A stretch of 64,000 nt of DNA from Brugia malayi. Lineage: Eukaryota > Nematoda > Chromadorea > Rhabditida > Onchocercidae. Each line of letters opens with the position of its first letter. The first letter of the stretch is position 1. This document shows positions 12,101 to 24,119 of this stretch, one piece after another. The notes under the pieces are model-generated. The model was not told the origin of the DNA, ran no database searches, and was given only the letters and a program-made list of their open reading frames with translations. The stretch is from positions 9,338,001 to 9,402,000 of the forward strand of contig NW_025062478.1 of assembly GCF_000002995.4 (NCBI RefSeq). The letters are read 5' to 3'. The translations under genes were made by a program, and so were the position numbers.

Positions 12101-15100
12101 CAGAAATCTTATATAGTTTATATTCAAAATGAGAAAAATTGCACCTGATGATGTTGAAATAACTGTGCACCGTTTTAACATTGACCTCCAGAAAATTTAC
12201 ACTAATTTTAATATATGAAATTCTTGACAACTTATAGATCAAGATCTTAGCAAGCTGATCCTAATACGAAAATATAAATTACCCATTACTAATTATTAGT
12301 CCAATTTGTTGCAATAATTTCGATTCTGCTTCTACATCTTTTTCTGATCCCATATGAAGTTCAAGCCTTACAAAGAAGCAATTTAAAGTTTGACTCAATA
12401 ATGTTTCGTGTAATGTGATGCTTCCTGATCTGTTTTTGTTGAATATTTCAATGAAAATTTCTTGAAGATCATTTGAGCAAGCTAAAATTACGAAAAATCA
12501 ACAAACTGAAAAGTAAACGATTGAGAAATTAATGGAAACCAAATATAAAAGAATTTTTGGAATAGCAAGTTGACAGAAACTAGGACACATTCTTGACCAT
12601 TTTAAGAGCGTCTAAGTTGATAAAAAGAAGAAATTCATTTTTTCAAAAAAAAACTTTAAATTTGAAAAATGATCCAAAAATACATATGAAAATATTTCAT
12701 ACCTGATGTTGTCGGAAACAATGTTCCAAGATAAGATACAGCAAAATGAAGACTATCTATGTCATGAATAATAGACCAAAGCAATGGTGTTAGAGGAAAT
12801 ATTTCTAGAAAATCGAAACAATTTTGAGTTTTTTTTTTTGCATAGTTTGAAATTGTGAAAGTTTGCTATCAAATATAAAATAATAATAGACTAGTAAATA
12901 TCCAAAAAATTTTTAAAAAATGATAATAGGTAATTAATCAACAATTAAAGAAATATCAAGAGCAAGAAAAAAAATTACACAACCTTTATTATTGCCAATT
13001 TCGTTTACAAACAAATCTTTTAGGATGGTCCATTTAGATGATGCAAAAGCATAGACAAACATCAGACAGCTATTCCTGCAAAAAATGAAACAATTCAATT
13101 TATATGTTAAAGATTAAAAAATGTATTTGGAAGAAATTTTAATTTGGAATAAATCATAATTTTTTTTTCAATTTCAATAGCTTCTTTACTTTTCATCATC
13201 ATCATTTCATTGAATAGATTTTTTTTTTTTTGAATTCCATATATAAACGAGTCTTGCGCATAAGAAAAATTAAATAATACAACAATACACTTATTTCTTT
13301 TACCTTAATTCCTTATTCTCACTGCAAATAGTATCAAAACTTTTTCGCAGGAAAACTTTGCACTTCTCCAACAATCCATTCGTATGCACATCCAACTTAA
13401 TACAAACCTGAAATTTATTGAAACAATTTAACTATTTCAATCCTTTTTATATAATTAAATGACAGAAATCAAGAGATACAGAAAACATTTTCATAAAGTT
13501 AATATAATAGCAATTGTAACAAAGAATTAAATATATGAACCTCCAGTAATTTATAACGTGCAAGCTGAGCGATCTCACGATCATATTTGTCAAGCATTTC
13601 AATAAATGAACTATGGTACTTCCGAAGGAGTGCAACTAAAAGATTTTTGATTTGAAGACAAAAGATATTTAAACAAAGTTATACTTCAACAGATACCACA
13701 ACAAAAACTGAGCTTCAAACCAGGTAAAATTTAAAAAAGGATCAAGCCAATGGCCAAAAATCACCACACATTTAATTAAAATCGTTTTTATATTTCTAAA
13801 AACATACCTTGCTTAGAATCATCAGCTACATCAATCCAGTGACACAAAAACCTCAAACCGCTATTAACAATTTCATATTTATTAGCACTAGAACTTGCCG
13901 TATCACCTAAAAATCTCGAATGAAGCCAAATTCACAAAAATTTTTGAAAAAAACAGAGAAGAAAAGGAACATGAAAATCATTATTTCTGAAACAAGCGAA
14001 AATGAAAAATTATTAAATAGAAACAATTATTACCTTTGCATAATGACAGCAGCCATGAGAAAACGCTCTCGAAAATAACGGTGGAACATAATTCGCTAGA
14101 TCTTAGTAAAATCTCAAAAAATGCTAAAAGCCGACCTGTTAGACCTAATTCAGTTTGTAGCACAAACATTTCACCCTCTGCAAACAGCAAAATGTTTAAT
14201 AAAATAATAGTAAATAACTAATTGAAAAATGGACTATTTAATGCAATAAGCTCTGCCTTTATGCTGAATTCATATAAACATAAAGCATAATTAATCATTG
14301 ATTTTTTTTTAAAAAAAAAACATTCAAGGAAAACTTAAAAGTCTTACTTTCAATAAATTCATGACATATACTTTCAATGTGTTGTCTTTTATCCTGAAAA
14401 TATATACAGTGCAATAATTTACGATCTCCTAAGGAAGAGGAAAAGGAGAAATAATTATTTTGCACAATAAACAAAAGCTATGATAAAATGTTCCCAAAAA
14501 TAATGATAAAAGAAAAGTATTTATGGGAAGATTAGATATATATTGAACAAAGTTAAAAATATCCTTCACGTAAACAAAAATCACAAAATTGATACCTTAA
14601 TATTGCTTCTATCGAAAGCTTTTATTATTGAAGAAACAGCAGCAGTGATTGATTCTGGCATATAATCATCACGTGTATCATTTGGGAAATTGAATAGAAC
14701 TGATCTAATACCTGCACACAATTGACCAATGTGATCAATGAGCTGATAACAAGGAAAAAATGCACATGCCTTGGCCTACAAAATTATGATTATTGAAGAA
14801 TCGAGTTTCAAATCAAGAAAGTATATCAAAACGATCAAAAAGAACAGTTAAAAATTCAGGTTTTCAAAAAAAAAAAAAAAAAAAAAGCATAGATCGTTTG
14901 GAAGCTTTCCGGAAATTGATACCTTTATAATATAAATGTACATCATTTAAACCAATAAAATTCTAGAAATTAACCAAATTATCAAATATAAGACAATAAT
15001 ACTATACCAAAAATGAGCAAATTTCCAATTTTGTATCCGTCGAATATTCACTATCTAGAAGTTTTTCAATAATCAATTCAAAAACAAAGGGTGCAAATTC

Positions 15101-17101
15101 TTCATCGGCAAGTAAACAACTTTCACATCCACTAACCAACAATTCCCTGGTAATTTCTGTTCGCTCCCTTGAATTCTAAAAAACAAAAAAAAATTCAGTT
15201 GTAGTTATAAAATGATGTCAATATAAAGGTATAATACAATTTATCAGGATAACAATGAATATAGCAATGAATATAATAGCTGCAGTGTTATATTCATTGA
15301 TTAATCGAATAAAATTAAAACACAGAATTTAAAAAAAAGAAAAAAAAAAACATTACTGACATGATTAAATTCAATAGGATAATAGCAAGCGATGATATCA
15401 AACAAGTCACTCGCATAAAGATCAAGCAAATTTCTTTGAAAATCTCCTGAAATTGTCAAAATCATAAAAGAAAAAGCAATTAAATAAGATAACACAATTT
15501 ATTCCACCTAACCATTCAGAACAGCATATCACTTCACTAATAATTGTTCGACAAAATTGATATATAAACTTTCGAAAATAAATTATTCTCAGAAGTTACT
15601 CACCAGAATTAAAATGTTTGAAGAAAGTGCAAAAAAGACGAAAAACAAGAATGAGACATCGAGGATCTCGTTCTCCGGATATAGACGACATAAAGTAGGA
15701 AATAAAGTATGTATTCGTCGAGAGTTCTGAAAAAATCACATAATAATTGTAATATTTTCAAATTTAGAGAGAAGATTAGGAAATATAAAGTAATTTCACC
15801 TTATCTTTTATTAGGGCAATACGTATTTAATATAATTTAAAATGTTTAAATATGCCAAAAATGTTTGAGAAAGAATTTTCGTTTCTTTCTTTTCTTTTTT
15901 TCTTTTTCGAATGTATGCAACAGTTCAATAGTACAAACATATTTTAAAAAAACAGTCAAATTTTTAAGAAAATAATTCAAGAGAAAAGTATGATATGTAA
16001 CAATTTAGATCTAAAAATTTGTAAAAGTTAGCAGATAAATTTCTCTAACCTTTAGAGTATTTGTTAAGTAATAGATCTAAAATTTGATAAAATACGAATC
16101 GCTCCCTCTGGGCACAAGTTTGCACTTGCCCTTGACGAAATAAAGTGTCAACAAGAGAATCAATGCTACTACTTTTCACACGTAAATTAATCATTAGCTG
16201 AAAGAGAAAATCTGCATTAATTTCTTAAATAGATTAATCACTGAAATAAACACAAATTACTAAACAATTAATTAAAATTTCAAAATAGAAGTTATTCAAG
16301 TTTCCAACACATACATAAATCTTAATTATAGTGAACATAATTCTTAGGTTCACAAAATCAATATCCATCACATCATTAAGTGATAATAAAATCAATAAGC
16401 AAATGTAAAACTCGAAATATTTAACTGTAGTAAATGATCATCTGCAACTTTTAAATCAATAAATCTATTAAATTAACAGTTATATATGCTTTCTTGAGCA
16501 ATGGCATTTAACGAAGTGATGAAAATTCATGGTCATTAAATATGGAATCAAATATATTAGTAAACAAAAACTTACCAGTTTCTTCAGAACTGTTAGTATA
16601 AAAAAGTTCGGAGTATCAAAAATACTATAATTCATTAGGAAGAAATTCATGAGTAATTCCACTGAAAGAAGTTAAAATTAGGGGTATAAAAGAAGTGAAT
16701 GAGAATTATTGAATTAAACAAACTCTGTAATTTTGTTATAAAGAAAATACCGACCATGAGGTAACTCCCATGGATAATTTTGTGGAAGTTTACTTATCAC
16801 TAAACAAATTCGTTTTAATCCATTTTCTCGTTTTTCACGATTGTTAGATTTCATTTCAGATCTGAAAGAAGAAAAAAAAATTTGATAAAAATTCATTAAT
16901 AGAACTTACTTAAAATGTATTCCTAATAATTAAATCATAATTTTGAAATAATAAAAAAAGAGATGAGTGGAAAACTTACTGAAATGATTCGACAAATACG
17001 CGTAAAGTGAAAGATTTCCCATGAGATAATTTATCTACCCACTGATTAACAAAACATAAGTCATCATCAACTTCTGCTATCGTTTCTTTGTCCTCATTCA
17101 T
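9136..17101 (-). CDS. MMS19: MMS19, cytosolic Fe-S cluster assembly (CIA targeting complex) scaffold
   Basis: Complete gene of 23 coding exons: 17101-16980, 16861-16755, 16661-16576, 16197-16050, 15726-15604, 15446-15361, 15175-15008, 14775-14596, 14393-14348, 14177-14034, 13906-13808, 13635-13541, 13407-13304, 13075-12984, 12804-12703, 12481-12283, 12058-11965, 11860-11618, 11462-11264, 10582-10485, 10382-10203, 9987-9824 and 9157-9136. All junctions are GT-AG and in phase, giving 966 aa (human about 1030). MMS19 is an all-helical HEAT-repeat scaffold that, with CIAO1 and CIAO2B, delivers Fe-S clusters to DNA polymerases, primase and helicases such as XPD. Diagnostic segments recognised: SGERDPRCLILVFRLF and LFDIIACYYPIEF in the N-terminal domain, LKRICLVISKLPQNY near the N-terminus, and the final HEAT repeat (QLATLECLKL, LLPFYGPIVR, KRIVRTAVANVRNLW). 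Splicing to the 22-bp last exon ends the protein NLWELLPTK, like the family's W-x-LL ending; without it a stop at 9820-9822 gives NLW. The start ATG lies 13 nt after a TTTTTCAG acceptor, a spacing common for spliced-leader addition in nematodes. Confidence 0.93.
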
Positions 17102-17827
17102 CTCGAAAATAAAACTGAAAAAATTAAACGATCATTCATTTTGGAAACAAAATTTGAGAAACTAAAACGATCGCTGCAAAAGAATAATATTAGTTGCATA
17201 TCTAAATTAATAAATCGCTTATTTACAAATTTTTAATATGTCCAATATCTTTATAAAATCTAAAAGTATCAAATTTCAAATTCAATAATAATATACACAA
17301 CTGATTCATAAGATATATTCCAAACTTATAATTTTATAAAATATTCCTAAATCTTTCAGCAAATGAAAGGCTGAAAAGATCATCACTGATAGCATTTATT
17401 GTTTTAAATTTTCGTTCTTTCAATCCTAAACCATAATCAATCTAATCAATAAATTCTACCCTACAGTTGAAATCAAAAATCTAAAAAAAAAAAAAAAAAA
17501 AAAAGAAAACAAATTAATTCATACAATAATCTAATAAATTTTCCTATCTGTCAATCATAAATAATTATTACAAATGAATCATAAAGCCATTCATCCTATC
17601 ATAATTGTATAATTTACATAGCTATTCTACAAATTAAAACATAATCACTTTAAGCAATCAATAATTACACATAAATTATACCAACTAATTACTGGAATGT
17701 TAGATAAGAAAATTTTTCACATATTTCAATCAATAACCTTTGATCTCATACTCCTAATAACTAATCAACAATTTTTTCTCATAATGCTATTATTATTGTA
17801 TCACAAAATAATCTTACTATTACTTAC

Positions 17828-17890
17828 TTTACTTGAGCAGAATACCCTTTGACCTTTCACAAACACCCCACCATTAATTACAAAATCCAT
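17828..17890 (-). other. Possible upstream exon/uORF of MMS19
   Basis: A more G+C-rich patch with an ATG at 17890 and a frame MDFVINGGVFVKGQRV... running to a GTAAGT donor after 17828. Joined to the acceptor at 17114, this frame continues for six codons and stops at a TGA three bases beyond the first base of the MMS19 ATG region. It would therefore be a 27-codon overlapping uORF, not an N-terminal extension. It may also be promoter DNA if the mRNA is trans-spliced at 17114. Confidence 0.3.
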
Positions 17891-17899
17891 CGCTTCACC

Positions 17900-19388
17900 G
17901 ACTGCTGATGTCCACTAAATTGTCCCGCTAATGTTGTTGCATGCGACAATTGCGCAATATTTTTGTTTCAAAACAAAAAGTAAACAACGTAGACTTGTAG
18001 AAATTTCAGGTTAAAATTTTTCGACCCTTTAGAATTTGCTTTTTTTTAATATTCCATATGTATTTAATGTCTTTTTTTATTTTTTAAAGGATATCACATT
18101 TTTCTTCCTCTTTTTTTGGCCAAAAACTAAGATTTAATTGAATATTTTAGCAATTGATATAAAGGATATTTTAGATGTATTAATAATAGATGCATAAATA
18201 ATTTAAGTAATTTTTTTTTGAAACGAGAATATATATCTTTATTCGATTAAAATATTTAACACCAAATATATTATTATAATAATAAATGCATAATTTAAAG
18301 TATATATAAAGGAAAACAATAAATAAATGTAAATATTTACGTAAAAAAAAAGTATGCTAGCATTTATTAGCAATACCAATATATAATAATAATTTCAAAA
18401 AAAAAGAGAAAAATGATGAATAAACAATAGTGCTTAGTTTACATGCATGTCAAAATGCGCCATAACGTATTAATGAGCGCATATGGTTGCGCATATGTGT
18501 TATAGATAACGTTATAGTAGAAAGAATATTACTGTATCACATCGGAATAGACGTCAAAATGTAGTGCTATAGATTACATAAAAATGGAACAGTAACGTAG
18601 ATTACGTCAGAGCAGACAGATCACGTCATAATAAGAAAATATCGTAGATTACGTCATAATAGAAAAAGTATAGTAGATTACGTCGGAATTAATAGATCAT
18701 TTTATAATACAAAAATAACGTAGATCACGTTAGAATTGATGGATCAATTAATAATAGAAAAAGTACCGTAGATTACGTCAGAATTGATAGATAACGTTAT
18801 AATACAAAGTTCATCGTAGATTACGTCACAATGATTAGATACGATTAAATTGCACAATGGGAAAGTAACGTATGTTACGCCATAAAGGGAAAATGATGGC
18901 ACAAAGGATCAAATATAGATTTCAAAAAAAAGGGAATCAGTAAATAGGTTTTATGAAAGAAGAAATAATCAACGATTGGGAATAACAATCACTGAATTTG
19001 GTTAATGATAATAAAATATAATAATAATAACAATACTACTACTACTACATAATAATAATAATAATAAATAAATAATAGTGAAACTTTTAAATGCATAATA
19101 TTAGTGTGATATCTAAATTTGAATTTAAGTCTTATTCAATCCTAAATAATCATTGTACAATTGCATCCAATATATCTTTCTACTTCTTTTTCCTCTTTAA
19201 ATTTGATCAAATTATTATTTCTATTCTCGCGTAATTTCGATTGATTTCATAGATAATATCAATATTTATGACATATAATTTATACTATAAGAATAAAATT
19301 TTTTCTAACAATTAAAATCAAAAAATACATAAATAAAAATTAAGTCTAAAAAAAGAAAAGAGGAAAATTTCAACAATTTAATTTCAAC
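17900..19388. other. Intergenic region upstream of MMS19
   Basis: Between the MMS19 5' end and the 3' end of the Ly6-like gene. It holds the TTACGTCA cluster (18596-18828, listed separately), G+C-richer DNA with GCGCATATG motifs near 18478-18497, and a short ACT/AAT microsatellite near 19010-19076. No coding exon is seen. Confidence 0.5.
18596..18828. promoter_or_regulatory. Cluster of TTACGTCA (CRE/bZIP-like) motifs in a degenerate tandem repeat
   Basis: CGTAGATTACGTCA occurs exactly four times (starting 18596, 18643, 18767 and 18815). A fifth copy reads TTACGTCG (18678-18685), and several decayed copies (ATCACGTC, ATCACGTT, GATAACGTT) lie between them. TTACGTCA is a classic CREB/ATF-family half-palindromic site. 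The repeat itself is seen directly; a regulatory role is inference. It lies about 1.5 kb upstream of the MMS19 start codon. Confidence 0.55.
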
Positions 19389-19434
19389 TTTTATTGAATT
19401 CATAAAAAAATTATGAATTAAATAAAATATATTA

Positions 19435-21696
19435 TTATTGAATATATAATAATATAAGAATGATAAATTTTACAAGAATAGTTGATTGATTAAAAATAAA
19501 AAAAGTTGCACAATTGCATAACATTTGCTTGCAACAACAATCCCAAATATTTACCAACGGTCCTCTCATATAACCCATAAATTTTGCAGCAACAGAACCA
19601 ACAGCACAACTTTCATCCTATTATTAAAAATTAAATTATAAAAATATTGAATTTAAAAAAAAAAAAAAAAAACAAAGAACTTAGAATCATTAAAATAACC
19701 TAATATAGCATTTTAAATTCTTTTACAAAAAAAGAAAAAAAAATATCAGTTTTGTGTGGAAGAAAAGAAGGAAAAAAACTTATTTAAAAAAAAAAAATTT
19801 TAAAGTTAAATGATATGAGCTTTAAAAAAAATTAAAAAAAAAAAAACTAAAAACTATTGAAATGATAAATGTAATTTATTATAACAAATTATCACACAAA
19901 TTTCGAAAAAAAAAAAGGAATTATTAAAAAAAAAATATATTACCATACAAATTCCACTATCATCACAAGATTTGATAGTGAATGATTGTCGCTGAAATGA
20001 AAAAAAAAAAAAATAAAATTTTGCAAATTATTAGTATTATTAAATATAATTTTTTAGAAAAAGAAAAAAAAAGAAAGAAAAACAAGTCAGTTGATAATTA
20101 CTCTTATCTATGAGAGTAACCGGGAATGATTAGTGGGATTTTTAATGGGATAAATAATACTTAGAAAAAATTATTAATACTCTTTAGTATTCATTTATTA
20201 TTATTAGCATTATTATTGTATGGTTGGAATAAATTTAACTAAATTGCTGCAATTCTGATAAAATTTCGTAAAAATGCTGATAGCATGCAAAAATAATTTG
20301 TGAATAGCGTGCAACTTTAGTGCACGCAAATTGTGAATAGGATGCAATTTTAGTGCATGCAAAAGTGAATAGCGTGCAATTTTAGTGCAAGCAAAAGTGA
20401 ATAGCGTGCAACTTTAGTGCACGCAAATTGTGAATAGGATGCAATTTTAGTGCATGCAAAAGTGAATAGCGTGCAATTTTAGTGCAAGCAAAAGTGAATA
20501 GCGTGCAACTTTAGTGCAAGCAAAAGTGAATAGCGTGCAACTTTAGTGCACGCAAAGTGAATAGCGTGCAACTTTAGTGCAAGCAAAAGTGAATAGCGTG
20601 CAACTTTAGTGCACGCAAATTGTGAATAGGATGCAATTTTAGTGCATGCAAAATGAAATATTTTATGCAAGCAAAAGTGAATAGCGTGCAACTTTAGTGC
20701 ACGCAAATTGTGAATAGGATGCAATTTTAGTGCAAGCAAAAGTGAATGTGATAGGATGCAATTGTGAATATGAACTAATGCATGCGAAAATAATTTATGA
20801 ATAGCATATAAAATAATTAAGTAAATCAAAGAAGAATTGAATAAATTAAAATTGGAAGTAACAAAATATTTTTGATATGATTGTCTAAGAATTTATTTGC
20901 TTAATGCTTGCTAATCGCAAAAACTTTTACTAATTTTTTTTAAATTTCATTAATTTAAATTTATATTTAAAAAGAAATTAATAAGATTATAAAATAATTA
21001 TAAACGAATATTATAAGTTCAATTTTTCCATTCTTTAATTTGATTACATTTTTTAAAAAAGAAATAAGTGAAAAAAAATAAAGTGCTTACATATCTAAAA
21101 TCAACATGATGATATTTAATACAAAAATTTCCCACTTGACAAGTTTTAATTTTGAATGAAATTGGTGAATGAAAATATTCTGTTGTAACACCTTGATAAC
21201 ATTTTAAGCCAAATACCAATTTGATCGAAATAATTGATAATACGATAATTATCAAATAAACTATAATAATTTATTTAAAAAAAGGTTAAAATTGAGAATA
21301 TCAAATTCTAATTTTACAAATCACATTGAACATAGAAATTAGTATTTGAGTTAAAATATTACAAAAATAAAAAGTTCATTTAAACAAAATTGAAATTTAA
21401 TTTAAATTACATTTCAGAAATATATGTATTGGTAATAGTTGTATTTATAATGATAATAATAATAATGATAATAATAATATTAGTTACGTTTGTAATATAA
21501 TAATTAATATAAACAATTGTAATATAATAATTAAAACAATTATTATTGGTCACAACATTAGTTTATTCGTTGTATTTGCAATAATAACTATTGTTATTAG
21601 TTTTAATTTCCAGAAATCACGATTATGGCGGTAATTATTATCATTATAATCATGATAATATCAATTATTATTATTAAAATAGATCAAACTTTTCAT
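19435..21696 (-). CDS. Ly6/uPAR-like three-finger protein, secreted or GPI-anchored
   Basis: Four coding exons: 21696-21690 (a 7-nt start exon), 21260-21091, 19991-19944 and 19617-19435; 135 aa. The mini-exon supplies ATG AAA A and yields the signal peptide MKIYLIIIVLSIISIKLVFG, with cleavage expected before LKCYQG. The mature part has eleven Cys, including LKCYQG, KTCQVGNFC, KSCDDSGIC and a terminal CCCKQMLCN, the Ly6 signature C-C-x(4)-[LD]-C-N. A hydrophobic C-terminus (ILVKFIILILLYIQ) could be a GPI-attachment signal or membrane anchor. AATAAA is at 19390-19395 on this strand. Members of the family act as receptor modulators or surface ligands; the partner is unknown here. Exons 2-4 are well supported; the mini-exon rests on phase and on the quality of the signal peptide it creates. 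The intron at 19992-21090 carries a hairpin repeat array. Confidence 0.75.
20280..20790. repeat. Intronic tandem array of short inverted repeats (31-33 bp units, about 13 copies)
   Basis: Units begin GTGAATAG and contain a hairpin. Type A is GCGTGCA-ACTTTAG-TGCACGC (7-bp perfect stem). Type B is GGATGCA-ATTTTAG-TGCATGC, where one inner pair is changed G-C to A-T on both arms and one pair is mismatched. Type C has TGCAAG on the right arm (one mismatch). The first six units follow the order A-B-C-A-B-C, so a roughly 96-bp higher-order unit was duplicated. The array lies in the second intron of the Ly6-like gene. Confidence 0.9.
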
Positions 21697-23965
21697 ATGT
21701 ATGCGTCTTTCAATATAGAATCATTGGCTTTATGCAATATTTGCTTTTTGCGCCTGAAAATTATGTATTAATACAAAATTTGTTGCAAAATTTATAACAA
21801 TCGACAACATACAATTTAACTTTGTAATTATTATACTTTATCAAAGTTTATTAAAAGTAATTTATAGCAAAGTTATTTTAATACATTTTAACTGATTTTC
21901 GATAAGTAACAGTGTTGTTTAGAAAAAACAAATGTTTTTTATAAAGTAATGAAAACAAAGAAATAATTATCATAAGTTATCACTTTTAAAATTATAACCG
22001 AAGAAAGATAAAATTGAATTGATAAGATATATTCTAATTAGTTCTTTTCAATGTATCAAAAAATAAAATTTTTTTTTTTGAAATAGCTAAAAATAAATAA
22101 ATAAATAATTCAATTTTAAAATATCTTAATAAATAGATAAATAATAATTCAATTTTCGACAAAAAAACCGATCAAATATCATTGAAAAAAGATAATATGC
22201 TTAAATTAAACTTTTTTTTTAAAAAAAATATGAAAATATTTAAAATTCTATAATTCAGAGCAATTTTAAATATGCAAATTATGGTGGAAATTTAGAAAAT
22301 ATTTAAAAAGGATAAAATGAATGAATTTAGAAGCATAATTTTCTTTTTTTTTTTTCCTTGAAATTAAACAATAAAAATTTGTTTTTTTGTTTTTCAATTA
22401 ATCTTATTTAGTATTATTCAAACATTCCTGAAATGATTTCAGGAATGAAAAAAAAGAGCTTTCCGGTTTTGTACATTTAGAATAAATGCAAAACTTGTTT
22501 CTTGCTTCTTTTTTTGATTTCATTATTCTTATTTTTTATTCGAGAAATTTGAGATTAAGCAAATGAGTAAAGAGATATCACGTAAGTGATCGTAAATAAT
22601 TATTACGTAAGTGATTTCTACCTACTACAAACATTAGTTGTCTTAAACAGAAATGATTTACAATTCATAAAAATTTTCAAGTAATTATTAAATCAAAAAA
22701 TTTTTGGTGATCTTATCAGTGTTATTTAACAATTAAGTTGTCAGTTGATAATTAAATTGTTATCAGTAGAAAAAAATCAGAAATTAACTGTTGGTTTAAA
22801 TTATTGCAAAATTGATTTTATCAGCATTATGTTACAAAAATAATTTTATAAATAAAAAATTGGAATTTTTAAATTTACATTTTGTAAATATCACTGAGAT
22901 ATTAAATAATTTTATATTAAAAAAAATGACCACAAAAGGGTAATTAAAAAACTTATATATCACCGGAAATAATTTCACGAAATAACAAAAATTTTAAAAA
23001 ATCAAATTAAAAAAAATAAATATAAAAAAAGAAAACAAAAATTATATGTTATTATTAATGTAATCGAATTTGCCTTTATGAATATCAATTTTTAAATGAA
23101 TTAACTTTTTCTAAGCAAAATTAATATTTATTCCTTTGTTTAATGTTAAATATGTTTATTGCTACAAAGATTTTGTGCTAATATTGCTAATGAAATAATG
23201 TTAAATGCAAAAATGAATAAATTAATTTTTCAAAACAAAAATTTTTTTCAGAAAAAAGAGGTAAACAAATAAACAAACAAACCAATTATGCAAATAAGCT
23301 TAATTTGAAAAAAAAAAATGCAAAAAAAAGAATTATAAAGCTTAAAATAGTGTAATGTTTAAGTATAAAATATTCAATATTTTTTTTGAAAATTTTAAAT
23401 TGTGTGTAATTTTTTGAAATTTAATAAATTACGTAATTAAAAAATGTTTTAACAATTGGAATAATTTACTTTCGAATAATATAATTCAAAATGAAATTAT
23501 AACATTTCATTCTTGGATGTAAGTAACACTAGCTTTCTATATGAAATTTATGCAATTTTTCAATTTAAACATTTGATTTTAAAATTGAAACTTAAAATGA
23601 TAAATAAAATTTGTTTAATTTAAAATTATTATGCAAATTATTCAAGTTAAAATTGATGTTTGTCGCAAACTGAAATTATTTGAGTTAAAATTAATGTGTG
23701 CAATTCAAGTTGAAATTGTTTAAATTAAAATTTTTGTGTATATTAAATTGAAATTATTTCATTTAAAATTAAAATATATTTTATTTAATGTGCATGAAAA
23801 ATGCAAAAAGTACTAATAGTAATGGTAATAATCGAATTTAAGTATTCGAATTCTTTTTTCTCACAAAAAATTTTCCCAACAGAACAATTCGTGTGACATT
23901 TGTCACATAAAAGGCGGTAAATGTCTTTTATAGTCTAAAAATGAAAAAAAAAATTTGTTTACGCA
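21697..23965. other. Intergenic DNA upstream of the Ly6-like gene
   Basis: No coding exon seen. An acceptor-like TTTTCAG at about 21757 could bound a 5' UTR exon of the Ly6-like gene. Notable short signals: a 25-bp palindrome (22423-22447), paired ACGTAAGTGAT motifs (22577-22616) and a TGTGACA/TGTCACA inverted repeat (23892-23907). Confidence 0.5.
22423..22447. promoter_or_regulatory. Perfect 25-bp palindrome
   Basis: Arms CATTCCTGAAAT and ATTTCAGGAATG around a single G. Each arm contains TTCnnGAA, the two-pentamer core of a heat-shock element, but the spacing between the two blocks (5 nt) is not the canonical 2 nt. It lies about 730 bp upstream of the Ly6-like start. Confidence 0.4.
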
Positions 23966-23969
23966 TGTT

Positions 23970-24027
23970 CACGTGTGTGTGTCTGTGTGTTTGTATGTGT
24001 ATGTGTATGTGTATGTGTATGTGTGTA

Positions 24028-24058
<31 letters not shown>

Positions 24059-24119
24059 ATGTATGTATGTATGTATGTATGTATGTATGTATGTATGTAT
24101 GTATGTATGTATGTATGTA
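23970..24119. repeat. Compound TG / TATG microsatellite
   Basis: TGTGTATG-type copies followed by about 19 TATG units. Open frames of Met-Tyr-Val-Cys or Ile-His-Thr-Tyr repeats on both strands are artefacts of the 4-bp period. Confidence 0.95.

Noticed and set aside
20479..20829. Minus-strand 116-codon frame over the hairpin array
   Set aside because: Reads repeated LALKLHAIH from intronic repeat DNA; it lies between confirmed exons of the Ly6-like gene.
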